Positions 1-5,768 of a DNA stretch of 9,849 bases are shown here, piece after piece. Made by a program: the position numbers and the translations under genes. Origin of the DNA: Dehalococcoidia bacterium (GTDB lineage Bacteria; Chloroflexota; Dehalococcoidia; GIF9; AB-539-J10); contig JAOUFZ010000049.1 of the NCBI GenBank assembly GCA_029857995.1, forward strand, positions 1-9,849. The letters are read 5' to 3'. Numbering within the stretch: the first letter of the stretch is position 1; every line of letters starts with the position of its first letter. The notes under the pieces were generated by a model. It had not been told where the DNA came from and ran no database searches. It saw only the letters and a list, made by a program, of their open reading frames with translations.

Positions 1-256
1 AATCTCTCTGACGATAGGCATTACTGAGAAGACAATACACAGAATAATCACTGACCTTGAAACCGATGGCTACGTTACCAAGATAAGAGAAGGCAGACGT
101 CTGAGATATCGAATCAATCCCGATTTGTGCCTCCCCGATGAAATGTTGCAGGACAAAGAGGTGGGTGACTTTCTGGAGGTACTTGGCTGGAAGAGACGGC
201 GCAAGCCAGTACAGAAAAGAGAGCTGGTTGTTGTGGGCGAAAAAGCGGAACCCTAG
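1..256 (+). CDS. Winged helix-turn-helix transcriptional regulator (3' part)
   Basis: The reading frame enters from the left edge (first full codon at base 2) and ends at TAG 254-256, leaving 84 residues. The start of the visible part reads as a recognition helix followed by a beta-hairpin wing: a T-E-K-T-I-H-R-I-I segment, then D-L-E-x-D-G-Y-V and a basic strand R-E-G-R-R-L-R-Y-R-I-N. This is the usual pattern of MarR/ArsR-like DNA-binding proteins in which the recognition helix is followed by 'LExxGYVxxxREGRR'. The last 30 residues are charged (W-K-R-R-R-K) and show no ligand or metal motif that I recognise. The N-terminus and any sensor region lie outside the window, so the target and the effector cannot be stated. 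It converges with the MFS gene on the other strand. Confidence 0.75.
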   Translation, partial: ISLTIGITEKTIHRIITDLETDGYVTKIREGRRLRYRINPDLCLPDEMLQDKEVGDFLEVLGWKRRRKPVQKRELVVVGEKAEP

Positions 257-316
257 TTAACAAATTGCTTGGAAAACACAGGGCAAAATGATGAAGAGTT
301 GTTGCACGGCCCGATA

Positions 317-466
317 GAGAGAAATCCTAAATCCCGAGCACCAAGTCCCAAACAAAATTCAAAGGGCAAAGGTAGAAAATCCAAATTTTTAACCTTTACT
401 CTGTCATTTTGCGCTTTTATTTTTGCATTTTGCATGGATTTGTTTGGAGCTTGGATTTTGGAATTT
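317..466. repeat. Decayed AT-rich foldback repeat
   Basis: An imperfect inverted repeat. The left arm (about 323-360) is C/A-rich, with AATCCTAAATCCC, CCAAGTCCC and AAACAAAATTC. The right arm (about 436-466) has GGATTTGTTTGGAGC and GGATTTTGGAATTT, which read as the complement of the left. Between them lies a smaller AAAGGT...ACCTTT pair and the tract CTTTTATTTTTG (414-425). The same words recur elsewhere in the window: GGATTTGTTT and GGATTTTGGA at 5919-5935, and CTTTTATTTTTG at 7292-7303. It is non-coding and looks like an old, mutated interspersed element. Open frames here are low-complexity translations of it. Confidence 0.55.
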
Positions 467-467
467 A

Positions 468-506
468 AGCGACGAGATCGCCACTCCTTTTGCTCGCAAT
501 GACATG
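468..506. repeat. Fragment of an interspersed GAGAT..CGCAATGACA-type repeat
   Basis: The stretch from GCGACGAGATCGCC to GCTCGCAATGACATGAC resembles the 'cattgcgag...gcaatctcgtcg' intergenic repeat that I recall from several bacterial lineages with large non-coding repeat loads. Only one copy is in this window, so the call rests on recognition of the word and not on copy number here. It abuts the stop codon of the MFS gene. Confidence 0.4.
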
Positions 507-511
507 ACGTG

Positions 512-1912
512 CTACCGTACCCTCCCTCTGGCGAGCGAAGCAAATATGCCTCCGAAGCAGAGAATAGCGAAGATTATGAACGATGTCTTCATACTTTGCA
601 GGAAAAAAGGATAAGATTCGGGTGTAATCTGAACTCTCCCCATGTATAGGGCAAACATCAACATGGCGATTCCCATGCTCAGGACCATGCCGACCTGTCG
701 CATCGTCGCCAGCATTGCCGAAGCTACCCCGTAAGCCGTCTTTGGTGCAGAACTCATAATCGCGTTGGTATTGGGAGACACGAAGAGAGCAAAGCCAAAA
801 CCAATCAGGATTAAATTGCCGATAATGAGCTTCAATGATGTTCCTTCATCTAGAAAGATGAAGAGGATGAGTCCTACCGTGTTCAACACCATCCCTGCTG
901 AGGCGATTAGCCTTGGTTCAATCCTGTCCGAGAGCCTGCCGGTAAGCGGTGAAAAGATAGCCTGCACGGCGGGCATGGCGACCAGAATCAAGCCGGCATT
1001 TTGAGCGTCGAATGGGTTTATAGGCCGATACTGCAAATAAAAACTCATGAGGAAAGTTACGGCATATGTGGCACTGTAATTGATCAACGCCGCCAGATTG
1101 GAAAGGGTAAAGGCTCTGCTGTTCTTGAAGAGGCTCATGTCTAAGACCGGGCTGTTGACTCTCATTTCCCACCAGACGAACGCCCCAAGCCCTATGACGC
1201 CTCCGACAATCAGCCCCACTCCTAACCACATTCCTGAACTCTCTTTCAGGAGAGTAAAACCGTATACCAGCGCTACCAGCCCAAGGACATAGATTACGGA
1301 GCCGGCAAAATCAAATCTCTCGCCCTTTGCTCTTGTCCACTCGCCTTTTAGCTTCCATAAAACGACACCAAGAACCAACAATCCCAGGAGTGCACCTATG
1401 AAAAAGATGCTCCTCCAGCCAAGATGCTGTGTGAGAACCCCGCCCAAAACCGGACCCAGGGAGAGGCCAAGATAGGCTGCTGCGACAATTATCCCCAGGA
1501 CTTTCCCCCTCTCGTTGGCGGGAAATACCGTAGTAAGCAAGGCTACTGCGGTCCCGGCAAGCATGGCACCGCCCACTCCCTGCAAGACCCGCCAGGCAAT
1601 AAGCATGGTGGCGGAGTTTGCCAGTCCGGAAAGAAGGGAGGAGAATGTGAAGATACCTATGCCGTAGGTAAAAATCTTCTTCCTGCCATATATGTCTGCT
1701 ATTCGGCCGAAGGGGACAAGAAGGGCTGCCGAGGACAGGAGGTAAGCGGTAGCAACCCAGCCTGACATGACTGCGTCCAATGAAAGTTCTTTCCCGAGTG
1801 AAGGGAGAGCAATAATCACAGTGGAGGCCATAAAAGGAAAAATAAACGACGCAATCGTCGCGACAAGAAGTACCGCTCGTTTACTGTCACCATTGCCCGC
1901 ATGGTCATTCAT
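512..1912 (-). CDS. MFS drug:H+ antiporter, DHA2 (EmrB/QacA) type
   Basis: A 466-residue inner-membrane protein that is hydrophobic almost throughout and fits the 14-helix DHA2 branch of the major facilitator superfamily, which exports drugs or other small amphiphiles using the proton gradient. Visible family motifs are motif A in the helix 2-3 loop (GRIADIYGRKK, residues 69-79), motif B with its conserved arginine (RVLQGVGGAM, 108-117), and the antiporter motif C in helix 5 (GLSLGPVLGGVL, 149-160) followed by GWR. A basic loop (WKLKGEWTRAKGERFD) separates the first six helices from the central pair. No Shine-Dalgarno site precedes ATG 1912, but TAAAAT on the minus strand at 1926-1921 sits 8 nt upstream, which would fit a leaderless mRNA. 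It is divergent from the CDF exporter and alone on its transcript. The substrate cannot be read from the sequence. Confidence 0.92.
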   Translation of the reverse strand: MNDHAGNGDSKRAVLLVATIASFIFPFMASTVIIALPSLGKELSLDAVMSGWVATAYLLSSAALLVPFGRIADIYGRKKIFTYGIGIFTFSSLLSGLANSATMLIAWRVLQGVGGAMLAGTAVALLTTVFPANERGKVLGIIVAAAYLGLSLGPVLGGVLTQHLGWRSIFFIGALLGLLVLGVVLWKLKGEWTRAKGERFDFAGSVIYVLGLVALVYGFTLLKESSGMWLGVGLIVGGVIGLGAFVWWEMRVNSPVLDMSLFKNSRAFTLSNLAALINYSATYAVTFLMSFYLQYRPINPFDAQNAGLILVAMPAVQAIFSPLTGRLSDRIEPRLIASAGMVLNTVGLILFIFLDEGTSLKLIIGNLILIGFGFALFVSPNTNAIMSSAPKTAYGVASAMLATMRQVGMVLSMGIAMLMFALYMGRVQITPESYPFFLQSMKTSFIIFAILCFGGIFASLARGRVR

Positions 1913-1920
1913 AATCGGCC

Positions 1921-1926
1921 ATTTTA
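1921..1926 (-). promoter_or_regulatory. Candidate -10 box of the MFS gene
   Basis: TAAAAT reads leftwards here (5 of 6 matches to TATAAT) and ends 8 nt before the ATG at 1912. I see no convincing -35 hexamer and no ribosome-binding site between box and start, so initiation at or next to the A of the start codon is the simplest reading. The 1913-2059 spacer also has to carry the promoter of the divergent CDF gene. Confidence 0.35.
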
Positions 1927-1983
1927 GCCCATTTATTGAGAATTCTTCTAGTCCTGGGCGCTGAATGATTCACTAGCTAACAG

Positions 1984-2012
1984 TTGCTCTGGCCGAAATA
2001 TCGCTGTAAACT
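1984..2012 (+). promoter_or_regulatory. Weak candidate promoter of the CDF gene
   Basis: TTGCTC (1984-1989) and TAAACT (2007-2012) are 17 bp apart, with 3/6 and 4/6 matches to the sigma-70 hexamers. Position and spacing suit transcription of the gene starting at 2060, but the match is weak. Confidence 0.25.
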
Positions 2013-2059
2013 CTTGGTTCTCTGTAGTTTTGTATCAAGCGGTGCAGGAGACTGAAAAA

Positions 2060-2968
2060 ATGTTTGCAACAAAGGCCGGGGCTACCAAGTTACTGATTGG
2101 TGTAGTCGTCGGTTTAATAATACTTAAAGTGATTGTTAGCTGGCTGACCGGCAGTATCAGCATAGTGGCGCAGGCAGCCGATAGTCTATTGGATTTGTTT
2201 GCCGGAATAATCACCTTCTCTGCCATTCGCATTGCGGCTAAGCCGGCTGATGCCGAACATCCCTATGGTCATGGTAAAGTCGAGGACATCGCTGGCGCTG
2301 GGCAGGGAATTCTCATCCTCATCGCTGGCGGACTAATAATCTATTCGGCAATAGGACGGATAACAGAGGGGTCCGTCATTGAATTAGCCGGAGCTGGGGT
2401 AGCTGTGATGGCGGTTTCCATAGTGGTTAGTGTCTTCCTATCTCGCCATCTACTAAAAGTCTCCCGAGCCACCGGCTCGATAGCCTTGGAAGCTAATGCC
2501 CGAAATATTGCTACCGATGTCTACTCCGCCTCAGCCGTGTTGGTGGGACTGGTAATAGTACGATTCACCGGGCTCAATATTGTTGACCCTATACTCGCCA
2601 TTGTAGTTGCTGTTTACATCCTGAAAGTAGCCGTTGATACTATCCGTAAGCCGATATCCGGACTGATTGATGAGAAGCTACCTCCCTCACAAGAGGCAAT
2701 TATCGAAGACTGTTTAAGGAAACACAGCCGCGAGGTGTCCGGCTTCCACGCACTACGGACGCGTCGGGCCGGAAGCCAGACCTACATAGACCTTCACTTG
2801 GTAATGACTAGGGACATTAGTTTGGAGCAGGCTCATCACATATGCGACGAGGTTGAGGTCGAAATAAGAAGCGTACTCCACGAGGCTAGCGTCATCATTC
2901 ATGCTGAGCCGTGTGACAATGAGTGTGAACAGTGCGCTGCAATCTGCTCAAAACGCCGAAACAGCTAA
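2060..2968 (+). CDS. Cation diffusion facilitator (CDF) metal exporter, possibly Mn2+
   Basis: A 302-residue CDF antiporter that would export divalent metal across the inner membrane in exchange for protons. The start is ATG 2060, because AGGAG (2046-2050) lies 9 nt upstream; the frame stays open to a TTG at 2030, but that codon has no such site. Helix 2 carries D41-xxx-D45, followed by the CDF loop HPYGHGK (67-73). Helix 5 carries N149-xxx-D153 where zinc/cadmium and iron transporters such as FieF have H-xxx-D. The cytoplasmic C-terminal domain (about 205-284) contains the usual 'SGF/H..R' ferredoxin-like dimerisation region. An unusual tail has four cysteines, C285, C289, C292 and C296. The Asn/Asp-Asp/Asp set resembles the one described for manganese CDF proteins such as MntE, so Mn2+ is my best guess and is an inference. 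Confidence 0.9.
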   Translation: MFATKAGATKLLIGVVVGLIILKVIVSWLTGSISIVAQAADSLLDLFAGIITFSAIRIAAKPADAEHPYGHGKVEDIAGAGQGILILIAGGLIIYSAIGRITEGSVIELAGAGVAVMAVSIVVSVFLSRHLLKVSRATGSIALEANARNIATDVYSASAVLVGLVIVRFTGLNIVDPILAIVVAVYILKVAVDTIRKPISGLIDEKLPPSQEAIIEDCLRKHSREVSGFHALRTRRAGSQTYIDLHLVMTRDISLEQAHHICDEVEVEIRSVLHEASVIIHAEPCDNECEQCAAICSKRRNS

Positions 2969-3007
2969 AAAGGACGGCAGTTTGCCTGTTTCAGTTAGGT
3001 TCCAGAG

Positions 3008-3127
3008 TCAAGGCCCGGAGCATCCCAACTGCTCAAGCAGCCATCCGCCGCCATAAACTATGGCGAAGCCGATCGCCAGGCAAATCAAGAGTATGACTGG
3101 ACCTCTGAGGAAGAGTCTCTTTATCAT
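3008..3127 (-). CDS. Putative 39-aa single-helix membrane protein
   Basis: A short frame from ATG 3127 to TGA 3008. The peptide has a basic N-terminus (M-I-K-R-L-F-L-R), a hydrophobic stretch at about residues 10-25 (PVILLICLAIGFAIVY), then GGGW and a short polar tail ending L-G-C-S-G-P. Positive residues before the helix suggest an N-in orientation by the positive-inside rule. It begins 12 nt after the stop of the 61-aa basic protein on the same strand, so it could be the last gene of a three-gene transcript. Only a weak GGA precedes the ATG. A chance frame of this length is possible, but the clean charge and helix pattern and the close spacing favour a real gene. Function unknown. Confidence 0.45.
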   Translation of the reverse strand: MIKRLFLRGPVILLICLAIGFAIVYGGGWLLEQLGCSGP

Positions 3128-3139
3128 AGCATCCAGGCT

Positions 3140-3325
3140 TTAACTTGACTGCTTGTGGGCTTTCGTGGTCTTGGCTCTCCTGGATACAGCGTCCTTATAT
3201 ACTCTGGCCAGGCTCTTGCCATGCTGAGGAATCCTAGCCTTTTCCTTTGCTCGCCGCCTTTCTCGTCGTTCTTGCTTGGTTTTCCTGGCGAGCTGGTTCT
3301 GCTCTGAAAGCCGCTCGTTTACCAC
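3140..3325 (-). CDS. Small, highly basic hypothetical protein (61 aa)
   Basis: The frame begins with GTG 3325, which overlaps the end of the upstream 115-aa gene by 7 nt (AAGTGGTAA), and stops at TAA 3140. About one third of the residues are Lys or Arg (20 of 61), concentrated in R-K-T-K-Q-E-R-R-E-R-R-R-A-K-E-K, with a second basic cluster near the C-terminus. That composition suggests nucleic-acid or ribosome binding, or a disordered helix. There is no signal peptide and no membrane segment. No Shine-Dalgarno site is seen, so translation would depend on coupling to the upstream gene. I do not recognise a family. The overlap with the upstream gene and the close downstream frame are the main reasons to keep it. 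Confidence 0.5.
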   Translation of the reverse strand: MVNERLSEQNQLARKTKQERRERRRAKEKARIPQHGKSLARVYKDAVSRRAKTTKAHKQSS

Positions 3326-3666
3326 TTAATTTCGTATGAGCCGAGGATAAAATCGAGGTCATTTTGAAAAGCGGAGAGTCTTTCGTGAGGGAAGAGGATT
3401 TCATCTATGTCAAGGAGCATTTTTGTTTCGTCCTGTGGTGAGCCTAGAATACGTACGCTGCCACATTCTCTCTGGTCTTTCTCTTGCTCGGCCGGCGTTT
3501 TTAATGCCAACGTGGTACGCGATTGAGTGTCGCCGCTGGGAAGACCATATGTTTGCGACTCAGTCTCAACAACTACAATCCCTTGTTTCTGCAACAAACC
3601 TTGTACCTCATCGCAGAGCATCCCAGGATTTAAACCTCTATAAGTCTTTTTAATCTGCATTGTCAT
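3319..3666 (-). CDS. Conserved-looking hypothetical protein (115 aa)
   Basis: The start is ATG 3666 because AGGAG lies 6 nt upstream and an extended -10 box (TGCTATAAT) lies just before that. The frame stays open further upstream to 3975, but that part runs antisense to the Trm112-like gene and crosses the promoter. The product is soluble, with no membrane segment. Its features are an N-terminal Q-I-K-K-T-Y-R-G-L-N-P, a polar middle (residues 40-70) and a C-terminal half with L-L-D-I-D-E-I-L-F-P-H-E-R and D-L-D-F-I-L-G-S-Y-E. There are two cysteines (C18, C68) and no recognised catalytic motif. It heads a compact leftward group with the 61-aa and 39-aa frames. I cannot assign a function; the acidic, strongly patterned C-terminal half looks like a folded domain under selection. 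Confidence 0.7.
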   Translation of the reverse strand: MTMQIKKTYRGLNPGMLCDEVQGLLQKQGIVVVETESQTYGLPSGDTQSRTTLALKTPAEQEKDQRECGSVRILGSPQDETKMLLDIDEILFPHERLSAFQNDLDFILGSYEIKW

Positions 3667-3684
3667 TTCGTTCTCCTGCCGAGT

Positions 3685-3693
3685 ATTATAGCA
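3685..3693 (-). promoter_or_regulatory. Extended -10 promoter for the 115-aa gene
   Basis: Reading leftwards from 3693 the sequence is TGCTATAAT, a perfect extended -10. GTGAAA (3713-3708), 17 bp upstream of the TATAAT, matches TTGACA at 4 of 6 positions. Expected start of transcription is near 3678, giving a leader of about 12 nt that contains AGGAG. Confidence 0.6.
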
Positions 3694-3721
3694 TTTTCTT
3701 TTCTTAGTTTCACGGTTCATA

Positions 3722-3730
3722 TGATATAAT
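3722..3730 (+). promoter_or_regulatory. Extended -10 promoter for the Trm112-like gene
   Basis: TGATATAAT (3722-3730) is a perfect extended -10 with no good -35, as is common for this promoter type. Transcription would begin near 3737, only about 5 nt before ATG 3742. This also rules out the upstream in-frame TTG at 3730, which lies inside the box. Confidence 0.6.
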
Positions 3731-3741
3731 TGGAATCCGAA

Positions 3742-3924
3742 ATGAAAAAAGAACTGATGCAAATCTTGGCCTGTCCCGTATGTAAAGGGGATTTGGAACT
3801 TAGGGCAGATGAGGAAAAAGGGGAAGAAATAGTCACGGGTTCTCTGTATTGTTCTAAGTGCAACTATTCTTACCCGATTGTAGCTACGATCCCCAATTTG
3901 TTGCCGCCGGAACAGCAAGCCTAA
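3742..3924 (+). CDS. Trm112-like zinc-binding protein (60 aa)
   Basis: A small protein of the Trm112p/UPF0434 type: K-K-E-L-M-Q-I-L-A-C-P-V-C-K-G-D-L-E-L, then a short charged insert and L-Y-C-S-K-C-N-Y-S-Y-P-I-V-A-T-I-P-N-L-L. Two CxxC pairs (C11/C14 and C37/C40) would hold one zinc ion, and the ending 'YPIxxxIPxLLP' is typical of the family. Eukaryotic and archaeal Trm112 activates methyltransferases that act on tRNA, rRNA and release factor. Bacterial relatives are less well defined and often lie near methyltransferase or cell-envelope genes. Here no methyltransferase is adjacent, so the partner is unknown. Length is normal for the family. The start is fixed by the promoter just upstream; the transcript would be nearly leaderless. 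It converges with the folate operon. Confidence 0.85.
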   Translation: MKKELMQILACPVCKGDLELRADEEKGEEIVTGSLYCSKCNYSYPIVATIPNLLPPEQQA

Positions 3925-4001
3925 CTCGAAACCATTCTGCCGAAATCGTGCATTTCCCCTGGGAGCCTTGGTCAAATCTGTTCACGTACGAGTCGGGTTC
4001 C

Positions 4002-4370
4002 TCAAGGGGTGTACGCCACGCCTGCCGTGGGCGATTCCCAGACTTCTACACTTACCAACTTCACCGGAGACTTGGAAAAGTGGACCTGGAGCGCATCATA
4101 GATAATGGCAGCAATATTCTCGCTGGAGGGTCCAGTCTTATTAAGAGGAGCCACATCATTCAGACACGTATGGTCGAATCGAGCCAGGACTTCCCTGAGG
4201 TGTTGCTTTAGCTGTGCGAAATCGTAAGCTAGGCCAGTCTCATCGAGCTTGGTTGCTCCAAAACGAGCTACTACCTTGAAGCGGTGACCATGTAACTTCT
4301 CACACTTACCATGATAGTTCGGGAGATAATGGGCAGCATCAAAATGATCTTCTACAAATAGCTGATACAT
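4002..4370 (-). CDS. PTPS-III type 6-pyruvoyltetrahydropterin synthase homologue (FolB bypass)
   Basis: A 122-residue T-fold enzyme of the PTPS/QueD family. The start at ATG 4370 is well supported by GGAGG 5 nt upstream. Zinc ligands are H14 (in FDAAH) and H27/H29 (in LHGH). The catalytic pair D66-H67 (FDH), the PSSEN motif (81-85) and E112 are present. The key region is K-C23-E24-K-L-H-G-H: the usual cysteine is followed by glutamate. PTPS paralogues in which glutamate replaces or joins the cysteine (PTPS-III) are known to convert dihydroneopterin triphosphate to 6-hydroxymethyl-dihydropterin and replace FolB in bacteria, including Chloroflexi, and in Plasmodium. The location behind folP and folK supports folate rather than queuosine synthesis. 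The start codon lies inside folK (32-nt overlap), so translation is probably coupled. An automatic label of queD would be misleading. Confidence 0.88.
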   Translation of the reverse strand: MYQLFVEDHFDAAHYLPNYHGKCEKLHGHRFKVVARFGATKLDETGLAYDFAQLKQHLREVLARFDHTCLNDVAPLNKTGPSSENIAAIIYDALQVHFSKSPVKLVSVEVWESPTAGVAYTP

Positions 4371-4857
4371 CGAATCCTCCTTTATACTTTCGCACTCCCT
4401 TGCGTCCTTTAACATCATTGGCTAATTGGGCGATGCTCTTGCCGAGCTCGGGATGAATTAGGTCCGGGGCGATTTCCGCTAATGGTATAAGAACGAAGGC
4501 CCGCCCCTGCAAACGGGGGTGTGGAATGGTCAAGTCTTGAGTGCTCATAATCCTATCTTCATAGAAAAGAATATCTATATCTATAGTGCGGGGTGCATTG
4601 GGAAAGCTGGGAACTCTGCCCATTTTGGTTTCGATGTCTTTGGCAAAACAGAGAAGCTCATCAGGAGGCACATCGGTGGCGATGCGGCAAACCAGGTTGA
4701 GAAACAAGGGCTGTTCCTTATAGCCTACTGGCTCGGTTATGTAAACGGACGACACCTCCTCAAGATTTACTTTTGCAGATAGCAATGCTAAAGCCTGGCA
4801 GAGGTTTTCTTCCCGCTCTCCCAGGTTTGAACCCAGACCAAGATAGGCAATAGCCAA
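4339..4857 (-). CDS. folK: 2-amino-4-hydroxy-6-hydroxymethyldihydropteridine diphosphokinase (HPPK)
   Basis: A 172-residue cytosolic HPPK, which transfers pyrophosphate from ATP to 6-hydroxymethyl-dihydropterin. The start is TTG 4857, 5 nt after the folP stop; it puts the family's first motif in the usual place (A-Y-L-G-L-G-S-N-L-G-E-R, residues 4-15). Other motifs are EPVGYKEQPLFLN (42-54), the metal-binding T-I-D93-I-D95-I-L-F-Y and IPHPRLQGRAFVLIPLAEIAP (111-131). The loop before 'APR' is V-P-S-F-P-N, without the Arg-Trp of the E. coli enzyme. The ending is a basic extension (GRKGVRKYKGGF...) longer than in E. coli, and its last codons overlap the ptpS start. The first gene of the operon is folP; tight packing suggests a single mRNA and coupled translation. 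Confidence 0.92.
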   Translation of the reverse strand: MAIAYLGLGSNLGEREENLCQALALLSAKVNLEEVSSVYITEPVGYKEQPLFLNLVCRIATDVPPDELLCFAKDIETKMGRVPSFPNAPRTIDIDILFYEDRIMSTQDLTIPHPRLQGRAFVLIPLAEIAPDLIHPELGKSIAQLANDVKGRKGVRKYKGGFDVSAICRRSF

Positions 4858-4862
4858 TTCTC

Positions 4863-5741
4863 TTAAACGCCTCTCACAACGGCATCACTCATCTTACACA
4901 CGCGTGCCATCTCCCTGACATCGTGCACTCGAATAATATCAGCGCCCTTGGCAATGCCGATGGCTATGGTGGCCGCCGTTCCTTCCAGCCGCTGGTCGCC
5001 GGGTGGAACGAACGTCACCTTATTCGACCTCTGTTCAGGAGTTAGATCGAGCACCCAGCCTATAAAGGACTTGCGTGAGCTACCCAGAAGGATAGGCCTG
5101 CCCAGCATTTTGAGTTCCTCCAGGCGTTGCAGAACCTCCAGATTTTGCTCCTGTGTCTTGCCGAAACCTATGCCCGGGTCGATGATTATGTTTTCCCAGG
5201 GCACTCCTGCACTTAGCGCCTGCTTGACGGCTCTTTTCAAATCGGAAACAACCGCAGGCATAATGTCCTGACACGGAGAGTCCCGCTGATTACTCATCAA
5301 AACGATCGGCACACCTTTCTGAGCCGCTAAATCAGCCAGCGCGGGCTCTTTCTGCAGTCCCCAGATGTCATTTATCATGTTGGCTCCGGCATTTAAAGCC
5401 TGCCGAGCTACCTCTAGCTTATATGTATCCACACTTACGGGTACCGGTACCTCCTTGGCCAGCTTTTCCACAACGGGAACTACCCGCTGCAGTTCTTCGT
5501 CGATGGAAACCGGGGTTGAGCCAGGGCGAGTGGATTCTCCGCCGACGTCAATTATGTCTGCTCCTTCGGAGGCTAGTCGCTTTGCCTTGGCTATAGATTC
5601 TTCAGCATCGGCTATTCCATCGCCAGAAAAGGAATCCGGGGAGACATTTACCACTCCCATGATGTAGGTGCGCTGGCCCCAGTGAAAAATGCTGGTGCCG
5701 CATGGTGTTGAACCCAAATTGCCTGGTTTGTATTCAGGCAT
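4863..5741 (-). CDS. folP: Dihydropteroate synthase
   Basis: A 292-residue TIM-barrel enzyme that joins hydroxymethyl-dihydropterin pyrophosphate to p-aminobenzoate, giving dihydropteroate; it is the sulfonamide target. Motifs in order: MGVVNVSPDSFSGDG (28-42), IIDVGGESTRPGS (63-75), SVDT (103-106), INDIWG (123-128), DPGIGFGKT (188-196), LGSSRKSFIG (219-228), EGTAA (253-257) and RVHDV (271-275). The strand usually written LMHMxG reads L-M-S-N-Q here, a small deviation near the pterin pocket. The 26 residues before the barrel are somewhat long. No Shine-Dalgarno site precedes ATG 5741, but a perfect extended -10 ends 7 nt upstream, so the mRNA is probably leaderless. First gene of folP-folK-ptpS, divergent from the aconitase-family operon. 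Confidence 0.95.
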   Translation of the reverse strand: MPEYKPGNLGSTPCGTSIFHWGQRTYIMGVVNVSPDSFSGDGIADAEESIAKAKRLASEGADIIDVGGESTRPGSTPVSIDEELQRVVPVVEKLAKEVPVPVSVDTYKLEVARQALNAGANMINDIWGLQKEPALADLAAQKGVPIVLMSNQRDSPCQDIMPAVVSDLKRAVKQALSAGVPWENIIIDPGIGFGKTQEQNLEVLQRLEELKMLGRPILLGSSRKSFIGWVLDLTPEQRSNKVTFVPPGDQRLEGTAATIAIGIAKGADIIRVHDVREMARVCKMSDAVVRGV

Positions 5742-5748
5742 GTTATTG

Positions 5749-5757
5749 ATTATAGCA
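5749..5757 (-). promoter_or_regulatory. Extended -10 promoter of folP, probably leaderless
   Basis: Reading leftwards from 5757 the sequence is TGCTATAAT, identical to the box of the 115-aa gene. The TATAAT ends at 5749 and the ATG begins at 5741, leaving 7 nt, so transcription should start at or next to the start codon. The -35 position (about 5772-5777) falls inside the terminal repeat of the REPIN-like element and does not match TTGACA. Confidence 0.6.
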
Positions 5758-5768
5758 GAAGGAAGCGA

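Noticed and set aside
253..614. Open frames of 63-96 aa on both strands in the first spacer
   Set aside because: They translate low-complexity repeat sequence, have no ribosome sites and overlap one another.
2030..2059. TTG start adding ten residues to the CDF protein
   Set aside because: No ribosome site precedes the TTG, while AGGAG is well placed for ATG 2060.
2977..2987. GGCA-GTT-TGCC hairpin after the CDF gene as a terminator
   Set aside because: A 4-bp stem with only a short, broken T-tract is too weak to call.
3667..3975. Upstream extension of the 115-aa gene to 218 aa
   Set aside because: It runs antisense to the well-supported Trm112-like gene and across two promoters, and its residues show no family pattern; AGGAG fixes the start at 3666.
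3858..4211. 117-aa plus-strand frame
   Set aside because: It overlaps the Trm112-like stop in another frame and lies antisense to ptpS, with no motif.
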